Positions 1-9,875 of a stretch of DNA of 64,000 bases are shown one piece after another (position 1 is the first letter of the stretch; every line of letters starts with the position of its first letter). Position numbers and translations under genes: made by a program. This stretch comes from CATOSD01 sp965226695 (GTDB taxonomy: Bacteria > Chloroflexota > Dehalococcoidia > Lucifugimonadales > CATOSD01), in the NCBI GenBank assembly GCA_965226695.1, contig OZ245405.1, positions 1,984,001-2,048,000 on the forward strand, given 5' to 3'. The notes under the pieces are model-generated. The model had not been told where the DNA came from. It ran no database searches and worked only from the letters and a program-made list of their open reading frames with translations.

Positions 1-188
1 CCACGGCCCGTACGTGTCGGCCCCAGTGCCGTCCGGTGGAAGGAAAGTGACATCACGGCGTGGCTGGAGTCCCGGCCTGTGGCGAGGAGCGAAGTCGGCC
101 CGTCCGGCGATGCCTAGGCGCTGACCGCAAGACCAGAGCCCTCCACAGAGTACTCCCGCTCCGGTGCCCCCGGAGGCGAACCGGTCAG

Positions 189-1323
189 CTAGTCCGCCCA
201 CAGCTGCATCAGCGCACGGCGGCGCTCAAAGAGGTCGGACCTGGCGTACGCCCGCTCTGTGGAGTTGCCCAGCGTGTGGGCGAGCGCGGCCTCGGAGACG
301 GCCCAGGGCGTGTCCGTCCGCTCGAGCGTCCAGTTCTTGAAGCTGGTTCGAAACCCGTGGACGGTGGCGCGCTCAGCGAGGCCGGTCGACCGCAGCACCT
401 TCGTCAGCGTCATGTCCGACATCTGCGACTTCCGCTTCATCGGCGACGGGAACACCAGGCCGGACTACGTCATGCAGGCCGGGCGCCTCGCCGAGCACCT
501 CGAGGGCCTGCTGGCTAAGGGGCACCCGGTGTTCCACGCCCGCCTTCATCCGCTCAGAGGGAATCCGCCACACGCGGTCCCGGAGCTCTATCTCATCCCC
601 GGGTGGCGCCCCTCACCTCACCGGAGCGCGCCGCCGTGAGAACCAGGAACCGAAAGCACAGCCTGGCGGACAGAGAAGCCTGGGACGCTTCGACGGTCCT
701 GAGGACCTCACCGACCTCCTGGTAAGGCAGGGCCCTGAGGTGGGCTTTCACCTTAGGCATGGGGGGAAGAGCACCGTCTATGGCCTAGTCCGCGGGGTTG
801 GTATCCATGAAGCCACGTGCCATCGGCCATCGGAAGACGGTTCTCATCCGCTGTCGACCCGCCGGGCCGTCTCCGGCCGTGTGGCCCAAATCGGGGTTAG
901 AACTCGCAGCACGGCGGACCTGTCTATCCTGTCCAGGGGCATGCTGCCCAGGGTCGGCATGGCGTGGCGCTCCAGGGTCTGCATCCAGCTTGCTATGTGC
1001 CTGCCGTTGCGCCAGCGGGGCCTGTTCGCCTCGTGTACCGTGAGGGCGGCTTCCCGAAAGGTAGGCATCGCGGGGGCGTGCTTTTCGGCGAGAGGGTCTC
1101 GGCCCTCGGCCACGGCAGCCCGGTAATCTGCCGCCTTTTCACAGGCCTGGTTCAGGCGCACCGTCGGATATCCGCCAAGTCTGATGTTGCGCCTTCGACC
1201 GTCGATTGTGATACGCAGGACCCAGGACTTGCGGCCCGCCTTGCCTAGGCAAAGATGTAGCCCCCCATCCGAGTATCTGCCGGGGTCTTTGAGAGCCCTG
1301 ACCCGTGTTGCCGACAGTGCCAC
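189..1323 (-). pseudogene. P4-type tyrosine integrase, decayed (left-hand island)
   Basis: The N-terminal part (844..1323, GTG start) encodes MALSATRVRALKDPGRYSDG and an arm-binding DUF4102-type domain. The C-terminal part (189..455) keeps HGFR, LAHTLGN and the Tyr region AYARSDLFERR of the catalytic domain. The middle is in several frames: one break lies near 845, and another lies in the segment just before VFPSP (about 455..462), where GTAG replaces the expected GAG. The product is closely similar to the integrase at 41289..42465. The gene would have catalysed integration at tRNA-Ala for an island extending left beyond the window. It is non-functional as read unless the sequence has errors. 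Confidence 0.85.
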
Positions 1324-1346
1324 ATCGGTCCTCCCATCTTAAGAAG

Positions 1347-1370
1347 TGTTACCACATTTGACGTGGGACA
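1347..1370. repeat. Integrase upstream repeat, left copy
   Basis: A 24-bp block beginning tgttaccaca and ending gacgtgggaca lies just upstream of the left integrase start. It recurs with two mismatches at 42501..42524 upstream of the other integrase. It could be the integrase promoter or an arm-type integrase binding site. Which of the two cannot be decided from sequence. Confidence 0.5.
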
Positions 1371-1470
1371 GTGAGGGCCGCATAAGGCACAGCTGGGAGC
1401 AGATTCAGGGCCTGTCAGCTACGAATGCGGATCATTACGGGACCAGCAGGGACAGGGTTGGGAACCTCAC

Positions 1471-1491
1471 TGGTGGAGCTGGGGGGACTCG
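1471..1491. repeat. Attachment site (att), copy of tRNA-Ala 3' end
   Basis: 21 bp identical to 42625..42645, the CCA-bearing 3' end of the tRNA-Ala gene. The match stops at 1492, where the rest of the tRNA is absent, as expected for an attL/attR junction. It lies about 150 bp from the 5' end of the left integrase pseudogene, the same geometry as at the intact tRNA. The interval 1492..1868 contains no convincing gene. Confidence 0.8.
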
Positions 1492-1868
1492 GAATTAGCT
1501 ATGCATATGGCGCGTATAGTTACTAGTTCCCACATTCGTTACCACAGAATCGACGGATTGGTTTGAGTCTTCGATGGTGGGGGAGTTCCAGAGGACGCGC
1601 GACCAATATGTGGGCCGCACAGGCTTTGCTTGGTTGCCTCGTGGTGACAGCCCGCAACCATGTGCGGTAGGCCGATGCTGATGACTGCTGAGACGCCAGC
1701 TCTTCAAGCCGTGAGACGACGACTCGCGCCGAGGTTGCTCCTGCAGTCGCAGGCCTCGAGACCGAGCCCTCCACAGGCAGTCACACCACCAGCCAGTGCG
1801 TTTTCGGCGATATCGCCGGTCATGCCGTAGCCCTTACATCGCCACGAAAAACCTACTTACGCACCCTG

Positions 1869-4499
1869 CTAGAGAGAAACTACTTGCGCCCTGCCGATAT
1901 GGGCATAGCGTCCTGGAGTGCAGGTAAGCACAATAACCTGGCATTGTTTGCTTGCTGCAGCAATGGCAGCGCCCATACCTTGGAGACGTTGGGGATCACT
2001 CCAGCCTAGTGCGTCGTCGATCATCACGGGAGCCCCACCGTCCATGGGGCTGACGATGGTTGCGCATGCCAGTCGAGAGAGCACGCCGAGTTGCTCACGG
2101 GCTCCAGTACTGAGCTGGTCGACATCTAGCATGGTGCCGTATAGCGTGCGATGCACAATCCGCAGATCTTCGTCGAGTTCCACCGCGAAGGTCGGTCCAA
2201 ACACGATGCGCCCGAGTTGGTCTACACAGTCCTTGAAAGGCTCAATGTAGTGCTGGTGGGCTTGCTGGCGATGCACCGCGAACGTATCGCGCAACAATTT
2301 CGCCGCTTCCGCGCGCGCTTCTTGGCGCTCATGCTCGCGGGCGACACGGTTCAATTGGTTGGCGGCCTCATCATATGCGGTATGCAGGCCCTGTTCCCCC
2401 CGCAGGTCAAGGCTGCTCCTCAGTCCGTTCTGGCAGTCCCTGTTGGACTGAAGCTCGTCGGTTGCCCGTTTCGTGGCCTGCCTAGCGTTGTCCAGCAACG
2501 TTGCCACAGTATCAGGATCCGCATCACTGAGCTGTACTCTGGCTTCAGCAAGGAGTTTCCGGTCTCGGGCCTCCCCTTCCCGCGCTGCTGCGACAGCGGC
2601 TATGAGAGCCTCATCGGCCTGTCCCTCCCTGTCCAGGGCAAGCTGGCTGGCAGCGGCACTCTTGCTGCTGCAGGCCACCTCGATTCTCGCCTTGCGGCCG
2701 GCCTCATCTATCCGAGCTTCATTGAGTACCGCCACTGCATTCCGCGAGGCATCTTCGCAGGCACGCAGCTTTGCATCGCAGGCCTTTACCAGTTCTGACA
2801 CATCTGCCTCGATACGCTGGCCTTCGTCAAGGTCAGGCGGAAGAGGAGGGTTTTCAGTGCGCTCCCGGGGATAAGAGGAAACCCTCTCTGTCAAGCTCTT
2901 TACTTTCCCAACCAGGACATCTGGAGTGAGGTCTCGAAGGTCTCTTGCGATGGCCTTGAGGGCCTCCTCCTTGTTTCGCCGGGCCTCCCGCCGTTCTTGC
3001 GCGGCTCTTCTCGCCTCAGTCGCGTCAGCAACGCCCACCTCTTCGCACAGGCGCTGGTAGGTCTCTTGGGTTTTGCGACGCTGGTCGGCTAGCCCCTTCG
3101 ACTCAGGCCCCGCGCTCACACGTATATGTGCGACGTCAGGAATGGTCAATAGCACTTCGTCTTCGACTAGGGTACGGTTGGTTTCGTCGACGGCAAGTTC
3201 AACGATTTCGTCTCTGGCCTGCAGGGTCATGTCGCTTAGTGCGGTCACCTCGACCGACGCGGCCGCACTTCCAGCAGCTGACCTGGCACGTTCATCCTCA
3301 ATGTAGGCTTCTTCGATTTGTCTAGCTACTTCATCATCAACCCTTGCAGATTCCAGGTATGCCTCGGCCTGCTTGAGGGTTTCTTCCGAAGCCAAGTATC
3401 GCTCGTGGCGCTCCTTCAGTTGCTCTACCTCAATCAACTGACGTAGGTAGTCGCGGTCAGCTATAGCCCTGCTGAGTCTTGCCTTGGCCTTCCGCTCCTC
3501 GGCGTCGGCATCCTTCAGAGCGGCAGCGGCCTTTTCGCGGCTACGAGTTGCAGCTTCGAGACCTGGCGTCGCAGCCTCAGCCTCGCTTTCAAGTTCTGCT
3601 AGCTCGCTTATGGAGTTTTCGAGGTTGGCGATCAGGGTTTGGCGGCGCTGCCACTTGCCGGCGGCACCGTCGCGCTGGGCCTCCGAGGCACTGTGAATTG
3701 CATGAAGGCGGTCAACCTCGTTTGCCAGGCGTTCTATCGCGTTCCAACGCTGTTCAATTTCCCGTTCTCGTTTCTCGCACTCCTGAATTGCCACAGAAAG
3801 TCGACTTGACTCTTCTATCATCCTGCTCATCAGGACAACATCGCTCTCGATGTCCTGAAGCTGCTCTTCAAGCCTCGTAACTCTGTCCTGGGCCTCCTGG
3901 ACGCCTTGTTCTAATGTCCTCCGCCCTATTCTCACCTGGCCGGTGGGAGTCCAGTACTTGTCGTACTCCTCATTGATGCGGGTCCACAGAGTCTCTTCAC
4001 GGTCAGTTGCAAGGTCGCCGCCAGCGGCACGGTCCAGGGCCTTACCCATCGACGGCAGACCAAAATTGGGCAATATCAGTTCGGTGCCCTGCTCGATCCG
4101 CAATGCCCGCCAAAGATCGTCGTCGAGGGTTTCGGCAAGAATCTCTTTCATCCGGTCGTGCGCCTCCCGTCCCACTAGGCTCTCGGTGCGAGGCGTCTTC
4201 ACCTCAAGAGTGGTACGTGGCTGGCGCAGCCAACGCTTATGGTAGACGAGCTCGTACTTACCAGTCGACAGTGAAATCTCAACTTCCGGCCCTTCATCAC
4301 GACCAACGGGCTGCACGACCTTTACTCTCGCGTGCTGCGACGAGTCAGGGTAATCGATGGCCAACTGTAGTCCCTCGGAGATGGCGGTCTTGCCGACCTC
4401 GTTGGGCCCCTGAACGATCGTTACGCCATTCTGTGAAAAGCTCACGTCGCTTTCGACGACGCCGCGGTAGTTGCGCAGCTGCACCCGGTGTAGCCTCAT
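1869..4499 (-). CDS. SbcC/RecF-like SMC-type DNA repair ATPase
   Basis: 876 aa. The N-terminal ATPase half has Walker A GPNEVGKT at residues 31-38, preceded by the RecF/SbcC-type start LHRVQLRNYRGV. A long charged coiled-coil region (about 180-730, rich in E, A, R, K) follows. The C-terminal half carries the ABC signature LSTGAREQLG (about 796-805) and Walker B VMIDDALGW (about 825-835). This is the architecture of the SbcC/YhaN family, which pairs with an SbcD-type nuclease. The start overlaps the stop of the phosphoesterase gene by 4 bp (ATGA), implying translational coupling and a two-subunit complex. The protein is shorter than E. coli SbcC (about 1050 aa), with no obvious zinc hook (CxxC) in the coil. 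Expected role: ATP-controlled processing of DNA ends or structured DNA, here probably in defence because of the neighbours. Confidence 0.85.
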   Translation of the reverse strand: MRLHRVQLRNYRGVVESDVSFSQNGVTIVQGPNEVGKTAISEGLQLAIDYPDSSQHARVKVVQPVGRDEGPEVEISLSTGKYELVYHKRWLRQPRTTLEVKTPRTESLVGREAHDRMKEILAETLDDDLWRALRIEQGTELILPNFGLPSMGKALDRAAGGDLATDREETLWTRINEEYDKYWTPTGQVRIGRRTLEQGVQEAQDRVTRLEEQLQDIESDVVLMSRMIEESSRLSVAIQECEKREREIEQRWNAIERLANEVDRLHAIHSASEAQRDGAAGKWQRRQTLIANLENSISELAELESEAEAATPGLEAATRSREKAAAALKDADAEERKAKARLSRAIADRDYLRQLIEVEQLKERHERYLASEETLKQAEAYLESARVDDEVARQIEEAYIEDERARSAAGSAAASVEVTALSDMTLQARDEIVELAVDETNRTLVEDEVLLTIPDVAHIRVSAGPESKGLADQRRKTQETYQRLCEEVGVADATEARRAAQERREARRNKEEALKAIARDLRDLTPDVLVGKVKSLTERVSSYPRERTENPPLPPDLDEGQRIEADVSELVKACDAKLRACEDASRNAVAVLNEARIDEAGRKARIEVACSSKSAAASQLALDREGQADEALIAAVAAAREGEARDRKLLAEARVQLSDADPDTVATLLDNARQATKRATDELQSNRDCQNGLRSSLDLRGEQGLHTAYDEAANQLNRVAREHERQEARAEAAKLLRDTFAVHRQQAHQHYIEPFKDCVDQLGRIVFGPTFAVELDEDLRIVHRTLYGTMLDVDQLSTGAREQLGVLSRLACATIVSPMDGGAPVMIDDALGWSDPQRLQGMGAAIAAASKQCQVIVLTCTPGRYAHIGRAQVVSL

Positions 4500-5626
4500 G
4501 AGCGTGTCCCCCCAAGCCGGTACAGCAGCGCAAGAGCGTCACGGGCCGCGGGGGCCGAATCCCCATTCTCTGCCAGCGTATGCAACTCGGTCAACGCAGC
4601 GTTCGCAAATCCTGATAGCCCAAAGTGGTCTAGATCTGCGTCGTCGGGAATCACCACGAGGTCGCTGCGACTCTCCCATCTCTCAATGACTGCGAGAAGA
4701 TCGGTGTAATGTTCCAGTACCTCGTCGAGGCGGGCTTTCTGGGCCACAGAGACCTGGCCTACCATTGACATCTTGACGATCGTGCGGTCCTTGTCCTCAA
4801 GGCTGGACAACCATTCCTCCACCGCCTCAATGTCCTTGTCGGAACTTAACTGCCAATCCCTGCGCCGGAATCGCCATGTGCCTATATGCTTGACAACGAC
4901 ATCCACTTTATCGGTGCCAAGGTCGACGATGAGCACGTTGCCCGGGTCGGTCTCGTCGTAATCGGTGGGCTCGGGGGCACCCGAGTAGTAGACTCGGCCG
5001 GTGGTGCCCACATTCGTCGTAGAATGCCGATCCCCAAGGGCAACGTATTGGATTAGCCCTGTCGCGATTTGCCCCTCTAGTCGCTCCAATCCGATGGCCT
5101 TTGGATCTTTTGGGTCGGGGGACATGGAGTCAATGGCCCCGTGCCCCACTACAATGCTTAGAGAACTGGATTGCGCAAGTCCACCGCAGGAGACCTCCAC
5201 CAAGTCAGTAGTCGGGTGTTTGTTGGGCCAAGGAGAGGGAATCAACTCGACCCCAGGTACTGCTTGAACTGGCTCAACCCCTTTCAAAACTTTAACATTT
5301 TCGGGGCATCTCTCAATGAAGGTCGGAGAACTGTAGATCGACGACGCATCGAGAGGGTCGTGGTTGCCGGGAAGCAGGAAGAAGTTGAGCTGAGGAAAGG
5401 CGGACATCTTCTCAAGGGCCCGGACTAGGATCTTCCTCTCAACCTGATTCGATTCGAAGACATCGCCGCACACAACCACGAATTCGCATCGCTCATCTAT
5501 GGCGAGCGTTGCCATCCTTTCAATTGCGTCCAGCCGTGCAGCGCTGAAGCGGGCCTGAGCGTCACGGCTTAGAAAGTGTCTAGCCATTCCAATTTGCCAA
5601 TCGGCAGTGTGAAGAAACTTAACCAT
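4496..5626 (-). CDS. SbcD/YhaO-like metallophosphoesterase (DNA nuclease subunit)
   Basis: 376 aa. Calcineurin-type phosphoesterase motifs are in order: HTADWQIG (6-13), GDVFE (about 54), PGNHD (about 86), VVGHGAID (about 160) and ALGDRHS (about 197). In classical SbcD/Mre11 motif I is DxH; here it reads D-W-Q, so one metal ligand is replaced. This may be a feature of this subfamily rather than a lesion. It is the first gene of a two-gene operon with the SbcC-like ATPase, coupled through a 4-bp overlap. Family members are Mn-dependent exo/endonucleases acting on DNA ends in complex with the ATPase. It is transcribed away from the terB-type operon across a 0.7-kb divergent spacer. Confidence 0.85.
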   Translation of the reverse strand: MVKFLHTADWQIGMARHFLSRDAQARFSAARLDAIERMATLAIDERCEFVVVCGDVFESNQVERKILVRALEKMSAFPQLNFFLLPGNHDPLDASSIYSSPTFIERCPENVKVLKGVEPVQAVPGVELIPSPWPNKHPTTDLVEVSCGGLAQSSSLSIVVGHGAIDSMSPDPKDPKAIGLERLEGQIATGLIQYVALGDRHSTTNVGTTGRVYYSGAPEPTDYDETDPGNVLIVDLGTDKVDVVVKHIGTWRFRRRDWQLSSDKDIEAVEEWLSSLEDKDRTIVKMSMVGQVSVAQKARLDEVLEHYTDLLAVIERWESRSDLVVIPDDADLDHFGLSGFANAALTELHTLAENGDSAPAARDALALLYRLGGTRS

Positions 5627-6201
5627 GCCCTTAAGGATAACCCTCCTGTTCTAGGAAAAACAATAACCTGTCACCTAACACCGATCCAAAACAGGTGCTG
5701 ACCTCGGGCGGATGGGACCTTGTCACCGTAGCCAGATCCTACCCAAAGAACACCAGCTGTAGGGAAAAGTAAGCAACAGGGTGCTAACCTTCCGAATGAA
5801 CGTGACGGGAGTGAAATGCCAATTCAATGGTAGACCTAGGTCACCGCGATTGACTCAATAAATTGTATGGCTCAAGTGACCCTACATGCTCGGTTAGGGC
5901 TGACGGGTGGGGAGACAGGTCAATCAGCATATAGACAGCAACTCTAGATACTCGCGAAGTGCGACTTCGTACTCCACGGCGTAAATATCTCTGGACTCGG
6001 AAAGCGCGACAGTGGCATGTCCAGTGCGACTTGCGGTATCGGCCACGAGCTTGACGAGTCAGGACGCCCTCTGTTGTTCGGTCCCGTCACGGGCCTGTCC
6101 CGCACATGCTAGGTATGGCGACGGACCCGGAGGTGCAGACCTAATGGACTGATTCGGCACAGAATCGTCAGACGGGCAGGGAGGCAGACCGTTAACGAAA
6201 G
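5627..6201. other. Divergent intergenic region, defence module
   Basis: About 0.6 kb between the phosphoesterase gene (minus) and the promoter of the terB-type gene (plus). I see no gene here. Short inverted repeats are present (acctgt at 5666 with acaggt at 5691; cgaagt/acttcg near 5955-5969), but nothing I can assign. It is long for a divergent promoter region and could hide a small RNA. Confidence 0.4.
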
Positions 6202-6232
6202 TTGACGCAGTTCAATTATTCCGAAATAATTG
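6202..6232 (+). promoter_or_regulatory. Sigma-70 promoter overlapped by palindromic operator
   Basis: The -35 box ttgacg (6202..6207) is separated by 17 bp from the -10 box aataat (6225..6230), each 5/6 to consensus. A palindrome with 8-bp perfect arms, caattatt-ccga-aataattg (6213..6232), covers the spacer and the -10. A dimeric repressor bound there would block RNA polymerase. Predicted transcription begins near 6237, about 87 nt before the TTG start of the TerB-domain gene. No repressor gene is visible next to it. Confidence 0.6.
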
Positions 6233-6323
6233 GCCTGATTCCATACTTGCTAAACTGTCTTGGACACACCCCTATTTCACGACTGATTGCCAGGATTCGT
6301 TTGAAATGTAAGGGAGAGGACAC

Positions 6324-8567
6324 TTGAGCCTCATTCGACTGCTTAGAATTTTGGTTGGACGGGGGCAAAGCGGAACTGAACTCAGTTCGGATACGTCAGC
6401 CCGTTCAAAGCCAAACGAGAAGTCGACTTCGGCGCGTGCGGAATCACCTACAATTGGAGGACGGGCCGATGCTTCAGTTGCAGGTGGTGGCGAGTCATTG
6501 ACTAGAGATCGTAGTTCTTCGAGTGATGACGCGCGCTGGGTTGAGCCAGGCGAAGTGGTGACAGTTGCAGGTCGTGCCATTCCTGGGATGGTCTATTTGG
6601 GTTCAAGCTCCGCCGACCTCGGCCGGTCATGGGAAGGTAGCCCGTTCATTGACCCCAGGCTACGAGTGGCGGTGGATGACCCGGATGTTGCTGGTAGCAG
6701 ATTCTCTTATTTCCCTAGATACCGAGAGATTCCGCCGCAGGCTCGCGCAGCGTATCTCGACTGGCTAGCCGATGGCCGCCGGGACAACAGCTACGGCCTC
6801 GGATATGTCTTCTTGTTCTTCTACGGACTCGAACGACGGTTCTTTGTGGACTCTCCGCCTGAAGACGAAAAACGAATACTAGTCGCAGAGACGGAGAGGC
6901 TGCTTGGAATATACGGGGGGAACCGCTCGATACAGGGATATCTCGGGATGTTTCTAGACACTGCGCGAGTCGTGCTTGCAAGAGATCATGAGCTAGAACC
7001 TCATACGGAAAGCTCAGGTTACGGGTTACCGCTCGGACTGCAGGTGGCCATAGGACGCATGACAAAGAAGGGAGTCCCACTAAGTGCGGACTGGCTCCTG
7101 GCTTGGTACTCCGCCCATCCTGACTGCTCGTTTCGGACACCGGCAAGACGAGCCCAACCCGAATTCAAGGAGCTCTTCAGGTTGCTCTTCGACGAACGGC
7201 ATCCGAACGGCCTGAAGGTCAGGGTATCTAAGCGTGTCCTCAGCGCCCAATACCGTGCATCATCGGGGGCATTTGAGGTCAACCTAAGGCCCTTCATCGG
7301 CGACATCCCGGATATTTCTCGTCTATCCCAACCTTTGAACGCGGCGAAGAAGATTGTGGATGAGGCTACGAATGCACTGGATCGATATAGCCGTTTTCTC
7401 GGGCGCAATCCTAATGGCCGTGGCACGATGGAGGCGCATGTCCTGCTCCCAAAGTGCCTCTGGACAGAGTTCCCTTGTCCCGAACTAGAGGAACTGCGCA
7501 ACTGGGCCAAAGGCCTCATTACGTCGGGTCATCTGCCACTCATTGAAGAGGTCATCGAGCGTATCGAAGGGAATCGTCCGGAGAAAGTCAACACACGCCA
7601 GCTGACATGGGCAAGTGACTTCCTGGCCCGGCTCTCAATTGGCATGGCTCCCGATCCGCGCTTTGCATTACGTAAGCCAAGGGTCGGAGATCCCGTGGTT
7701 CTATTTCACCTTCCTGATGACACGTTGGATGCCGGGGAGGTGAGCGAGAAGTTCAGGGAAGTCCTGATCATGATAGCGATGGGGAGTTTTGTCGCTGGTG
7801 CTGATGGGACAGTAGCGAGAGTGGAACGCAAGGCCCTCCGCTCCATGGTTGAGTCCGCCGAGCTATCTGATAGCGAACGCGAACGCCTATTAGCCAATCT
7901 CAGATGGATGACAGAGGTCCCGCCTGATCTAGCTGTGTTCCGTCGTCAATTGGCGAACGTATCTGAGAACTTGTCCCAAGAAGTCGGACGGGTAGCTCTA
8001 GCTATGGCCGCTGTGGACGATTCAATCAGTCCTAGAGAGATTCAAGCGATCGAGAGACTCTATGGTGCCATAGGACTTAGTACAGACGGCATCTATTCAG
8101 CCCTTCATGACCTGACATCTACCACTGAGCCCGTAATGGTCCGTGCTGCTGCTGATCAAAATATAGACTTTTTGATTCCCAAGAGGCCGGACCCTGACGG
8201 AGGAATCGTTCTAAATGCCGAGCGAGTAGCAGGCATCAGGTCCAACACAGAGCGTGTTTCAACAATTCTCGGGGCAATTTTCCGGGAAGACGATGCACAG
8301 ACTGAATTGGAAGAGACGTCGCGTGAGGACTACGCCAACTATTTCGGACTCGACGATAGACACGCTGACTTAGTCAATGAACTGCTGACTCGACCACACT
8401 GGAAAGAGTCAGAATTCGAGGCACTTGCCGGTCGATTCCAGCTGATGGCGGGAGGGGCTCTCGAGACAATAAATGAGTGGTCTTTCGAACGCTTTGACGA
8501 CGTTCTTATCGAAGAGTACGAAGGATACGAGTTGAATGCTGAAGTTGTCGCAGAACTTAAAGATTAG
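6324..8567 (+). CDS. TerB_N/TerB_C domain protein
   Basis: 747 aa, TTG start behind a good Shine-Dalgarno (gggagagga). After a variable polar N-terminus, a TerB_N domain begins near residue 73 with the typical WVEPGEVVTVAGRAIPGMVYLG and runs to about 280. A TerB-like helical bundle follows around 480-590 (GSFVAGADGTVARVERKALRSM), then a TerB_C-type region at about 620-745. No signal peptide or membrane segment is seen. TerB-domain proteins occur in phage- and stress-response gene clusters and often sit beside BREX-type ATPases and helicases; the biochemical role of this form is unknown. It heads an operon, with the ATPase start 9 nt after its stop. Function in defence is inferred from context, not from a catalytic motif. 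Confidence 0.8.
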   Translation: MSLIRLLRILVGRGQSGTELSSDTSARSKPNEKSTSARAESPTIGGRADASVAGGGESLTRDRSSSSDDARWVEPGEVVTVAGRAIPGMVYLGSSSADLGRSWEGSPFIDPRLRVAVDDPDVAGSRFSYFPRYREIPPQARAAYLDWLADGRRDNSYGLGYVFLFFYGLERRFFVDSPPEDEKRILVAETERLLGIYGGNRSIQGYLGMFLDTARVVLARDHELEPHTESSGYGLPLGLQVAIGRMTKKGVPLSADWLLAWYSAHPDCSFRTPARRAQPEFKELFRLLFDERHPNGLKVRVSKRVLSAQYRASSGAFEVNLRPFIGDIPDISRLSQPLNAAKKIVDEATNALDRYSRFLGRNPNGRGTMEAHVLLPKCLWTEFPCPELEELRNWAKGLITSGHLPLIEEVIERIEGNRPEKVNTRQLTWASDFLARLSIGMAPDPRFALRKPRVGDPVVLFHLPDDTLDAGEVSEKFREVLIMIAMGSFVAGADGTVARVERKALRSMVESAELSDSERERLLANLRWMTEVPPDLAVFRRQLANVSENLSQEVGRVALAMAAVDDSISPREIQAIERLYGAIGLSTDGIYSALHDLTSTTEPVMVRAAADQNIDFLIPKRPDPDGGIVLNAERVAGIRSNTERVSTILGAIFREDDAQTELEETSREDYANYFGLDDRHADLVNELLTRPHWKESEFEALAGRFQLMAGGALETINEWSFERFDDVLIEEYEGYELNAEVVAELKD

Positions 8568-8576
8568 GAAGAGCAC

Positions 8577-9875
8577 ATGCCCACTTCTAGTATCAAACCC
8601 AGGGAACGGGATGCCATCATCCAGGCCCTTAGGGCAGGCGTCGTACCCAAAGTAGGGTTGCGGCACATCCAAGTCGGACGTACCGGGGAGATTGAAGAAC
8701 TTGTTCGTGATGTAGAGCGGATTGAAGATGGTGGGGCTACCATACGCTTTGTCATTGGCGAATATGGCTCAGGCAAGACGTTCTTCATTAACTTGGTTCG
8801 GTTAATCGCCCTCGAGAAGGGCATGGTGTGCCTGTCCGCAGATGTCACCCCCGACCGCCGCCTTCACGCAACAGGTGGACAGGCACGATCGCTCTATTCC
8901 GAGCTGACTCGCAATGCATCCACCCGTAGCAAGCCAGACGGCGGAGCGATGGCATCGATCGTCGAACGCTTTGCGATGCAGGCCGTCAGTGCCGCGGAGA
9001 CAAGTGAGCGCGAGCCTGGCGATGTCATTCGAGACAAACTGGCTCATCTACAGGAACTGACCGGGGGTTATGATTTCGCCACTGTCATTTCCCGCTACTG
9101 GGAAGGCTTTGACACCGGCAATGATGAATTGAAGGTAGCCGCCCTCAGATGGTTGAGGGCCGAGTACTCGACCCGGACGGAGGCTCGAGTGGCACTGGGC
9201 GTTCGAACAATTGTTAACGATGCATCTTTCTATGACCAACTGAAGCTCCTATCTTTGTTTGTGCGGCAGGCTGGCTATCAGGGTTTGCTCGTGTCCCTTG
9301 ACGAACTCGTTAACCTGTACAAACTTACCTCGTCCAGGGCGAGACAGTCGAACTATGAACAGATCCTTAGGATCCTGAATGACGTGCTGCAGGGTACGGC
9401 CCGTAATCTGGGTTTCGTCTTCGGTGGAACACCCGAGTTTCTTATGGACACACGGAGGGGTCTATACAGTTACGAAGCTCTTCAGTCCAGATTGGCCGAA
9501 AACACTTTTGCGCGTGACGGACTAGTTGATCTGACTGGACCTGTGGTTCGGCTTGCCAATCTGACTCCAGAGGACATGTTCGTCCTACTGACGAACATCC
9601 GGCGCGTGATGCAGGAAGAGAACTCCGCTCTGCCAGATGAGGCACTCACCGGCTTCATGTCACACTGCTCTCAGCGCATTGGAGATGCCTACTTCCGCAC
9701 CCCCAGAAATACCGTCACCGCCTTCGTAAACATGCTTTCTGTTCTAGACCAGAACCCGAGTATTGACTGGCAGTCACTTATTGGGTCGGTCAATGTTGCT
9801 GAAGATCACACCAACGATGAAGACGTCAACACAGATGGCGAAACCAATGACGAACTCGCTTCATTCAGACTCTGA
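8577..9875 (+). CDS. BrxD-like P-loop ATPase (DUF2791 type)
   Basis: 432 aa, ATG start with a ggaagag Shine-Dalgarno 9 nt after the preceding stop. Walker A is GEYGSGKT at residues 61-68, following the family-typical opening PRERDAIIQALRAGVVPKVGLRHIQVGR. A Walker B-like segment, GLLVSLDELVNLYK, lies near 235. The whole length matches the BREX-associated ATP-binding proteins (BrxD, DUF2791), which are adjacent to helicases in BREX type 2-like loci. No methylase, PglZ or other BREX core gene is present here, so this is not a BREX locus. The 3' end overlaps the helicase reading frame by 29 bp, which implies coupled expression of the two proteins and probably a complex. Confidence 0.8.
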   Translation: MPTSSIKPRERDAIIQALRAGVVPKVGLRHIQVGRTGEIEELVRDVERIEDGGATIRFVIGEYGSGKTFFINLVRLIALEKGMVCLSADVTPDRRLHATGGQARSLYSELTRNASTRSKPDGGAMASIVERFAMQAVSAAETSEREPGDVIRDKLAHLQELTGGYDFATVISRYWEGFDTGNDELKVAALRWLRAEYSTRTEARVALGVRTIVNDASFYDQLKLLSLFVRQAGYQGLLVSLDELVNLYKLTSSRARQSNYEQILRILNDVLQGTARNLGFVFGGTPEFLMDTRRGLYSYEALQSRLAENTFARDGLVDLTGPVVRLANLTPEDMFVLLTNIRRVMQEENSALPDEALTGFMSHCSQRIGDAYFRTPRNTVTAFVNMLSVLDQNPSIDWQSLIGSVNVAEDHTNDEDVNTDGETNDELASFRL

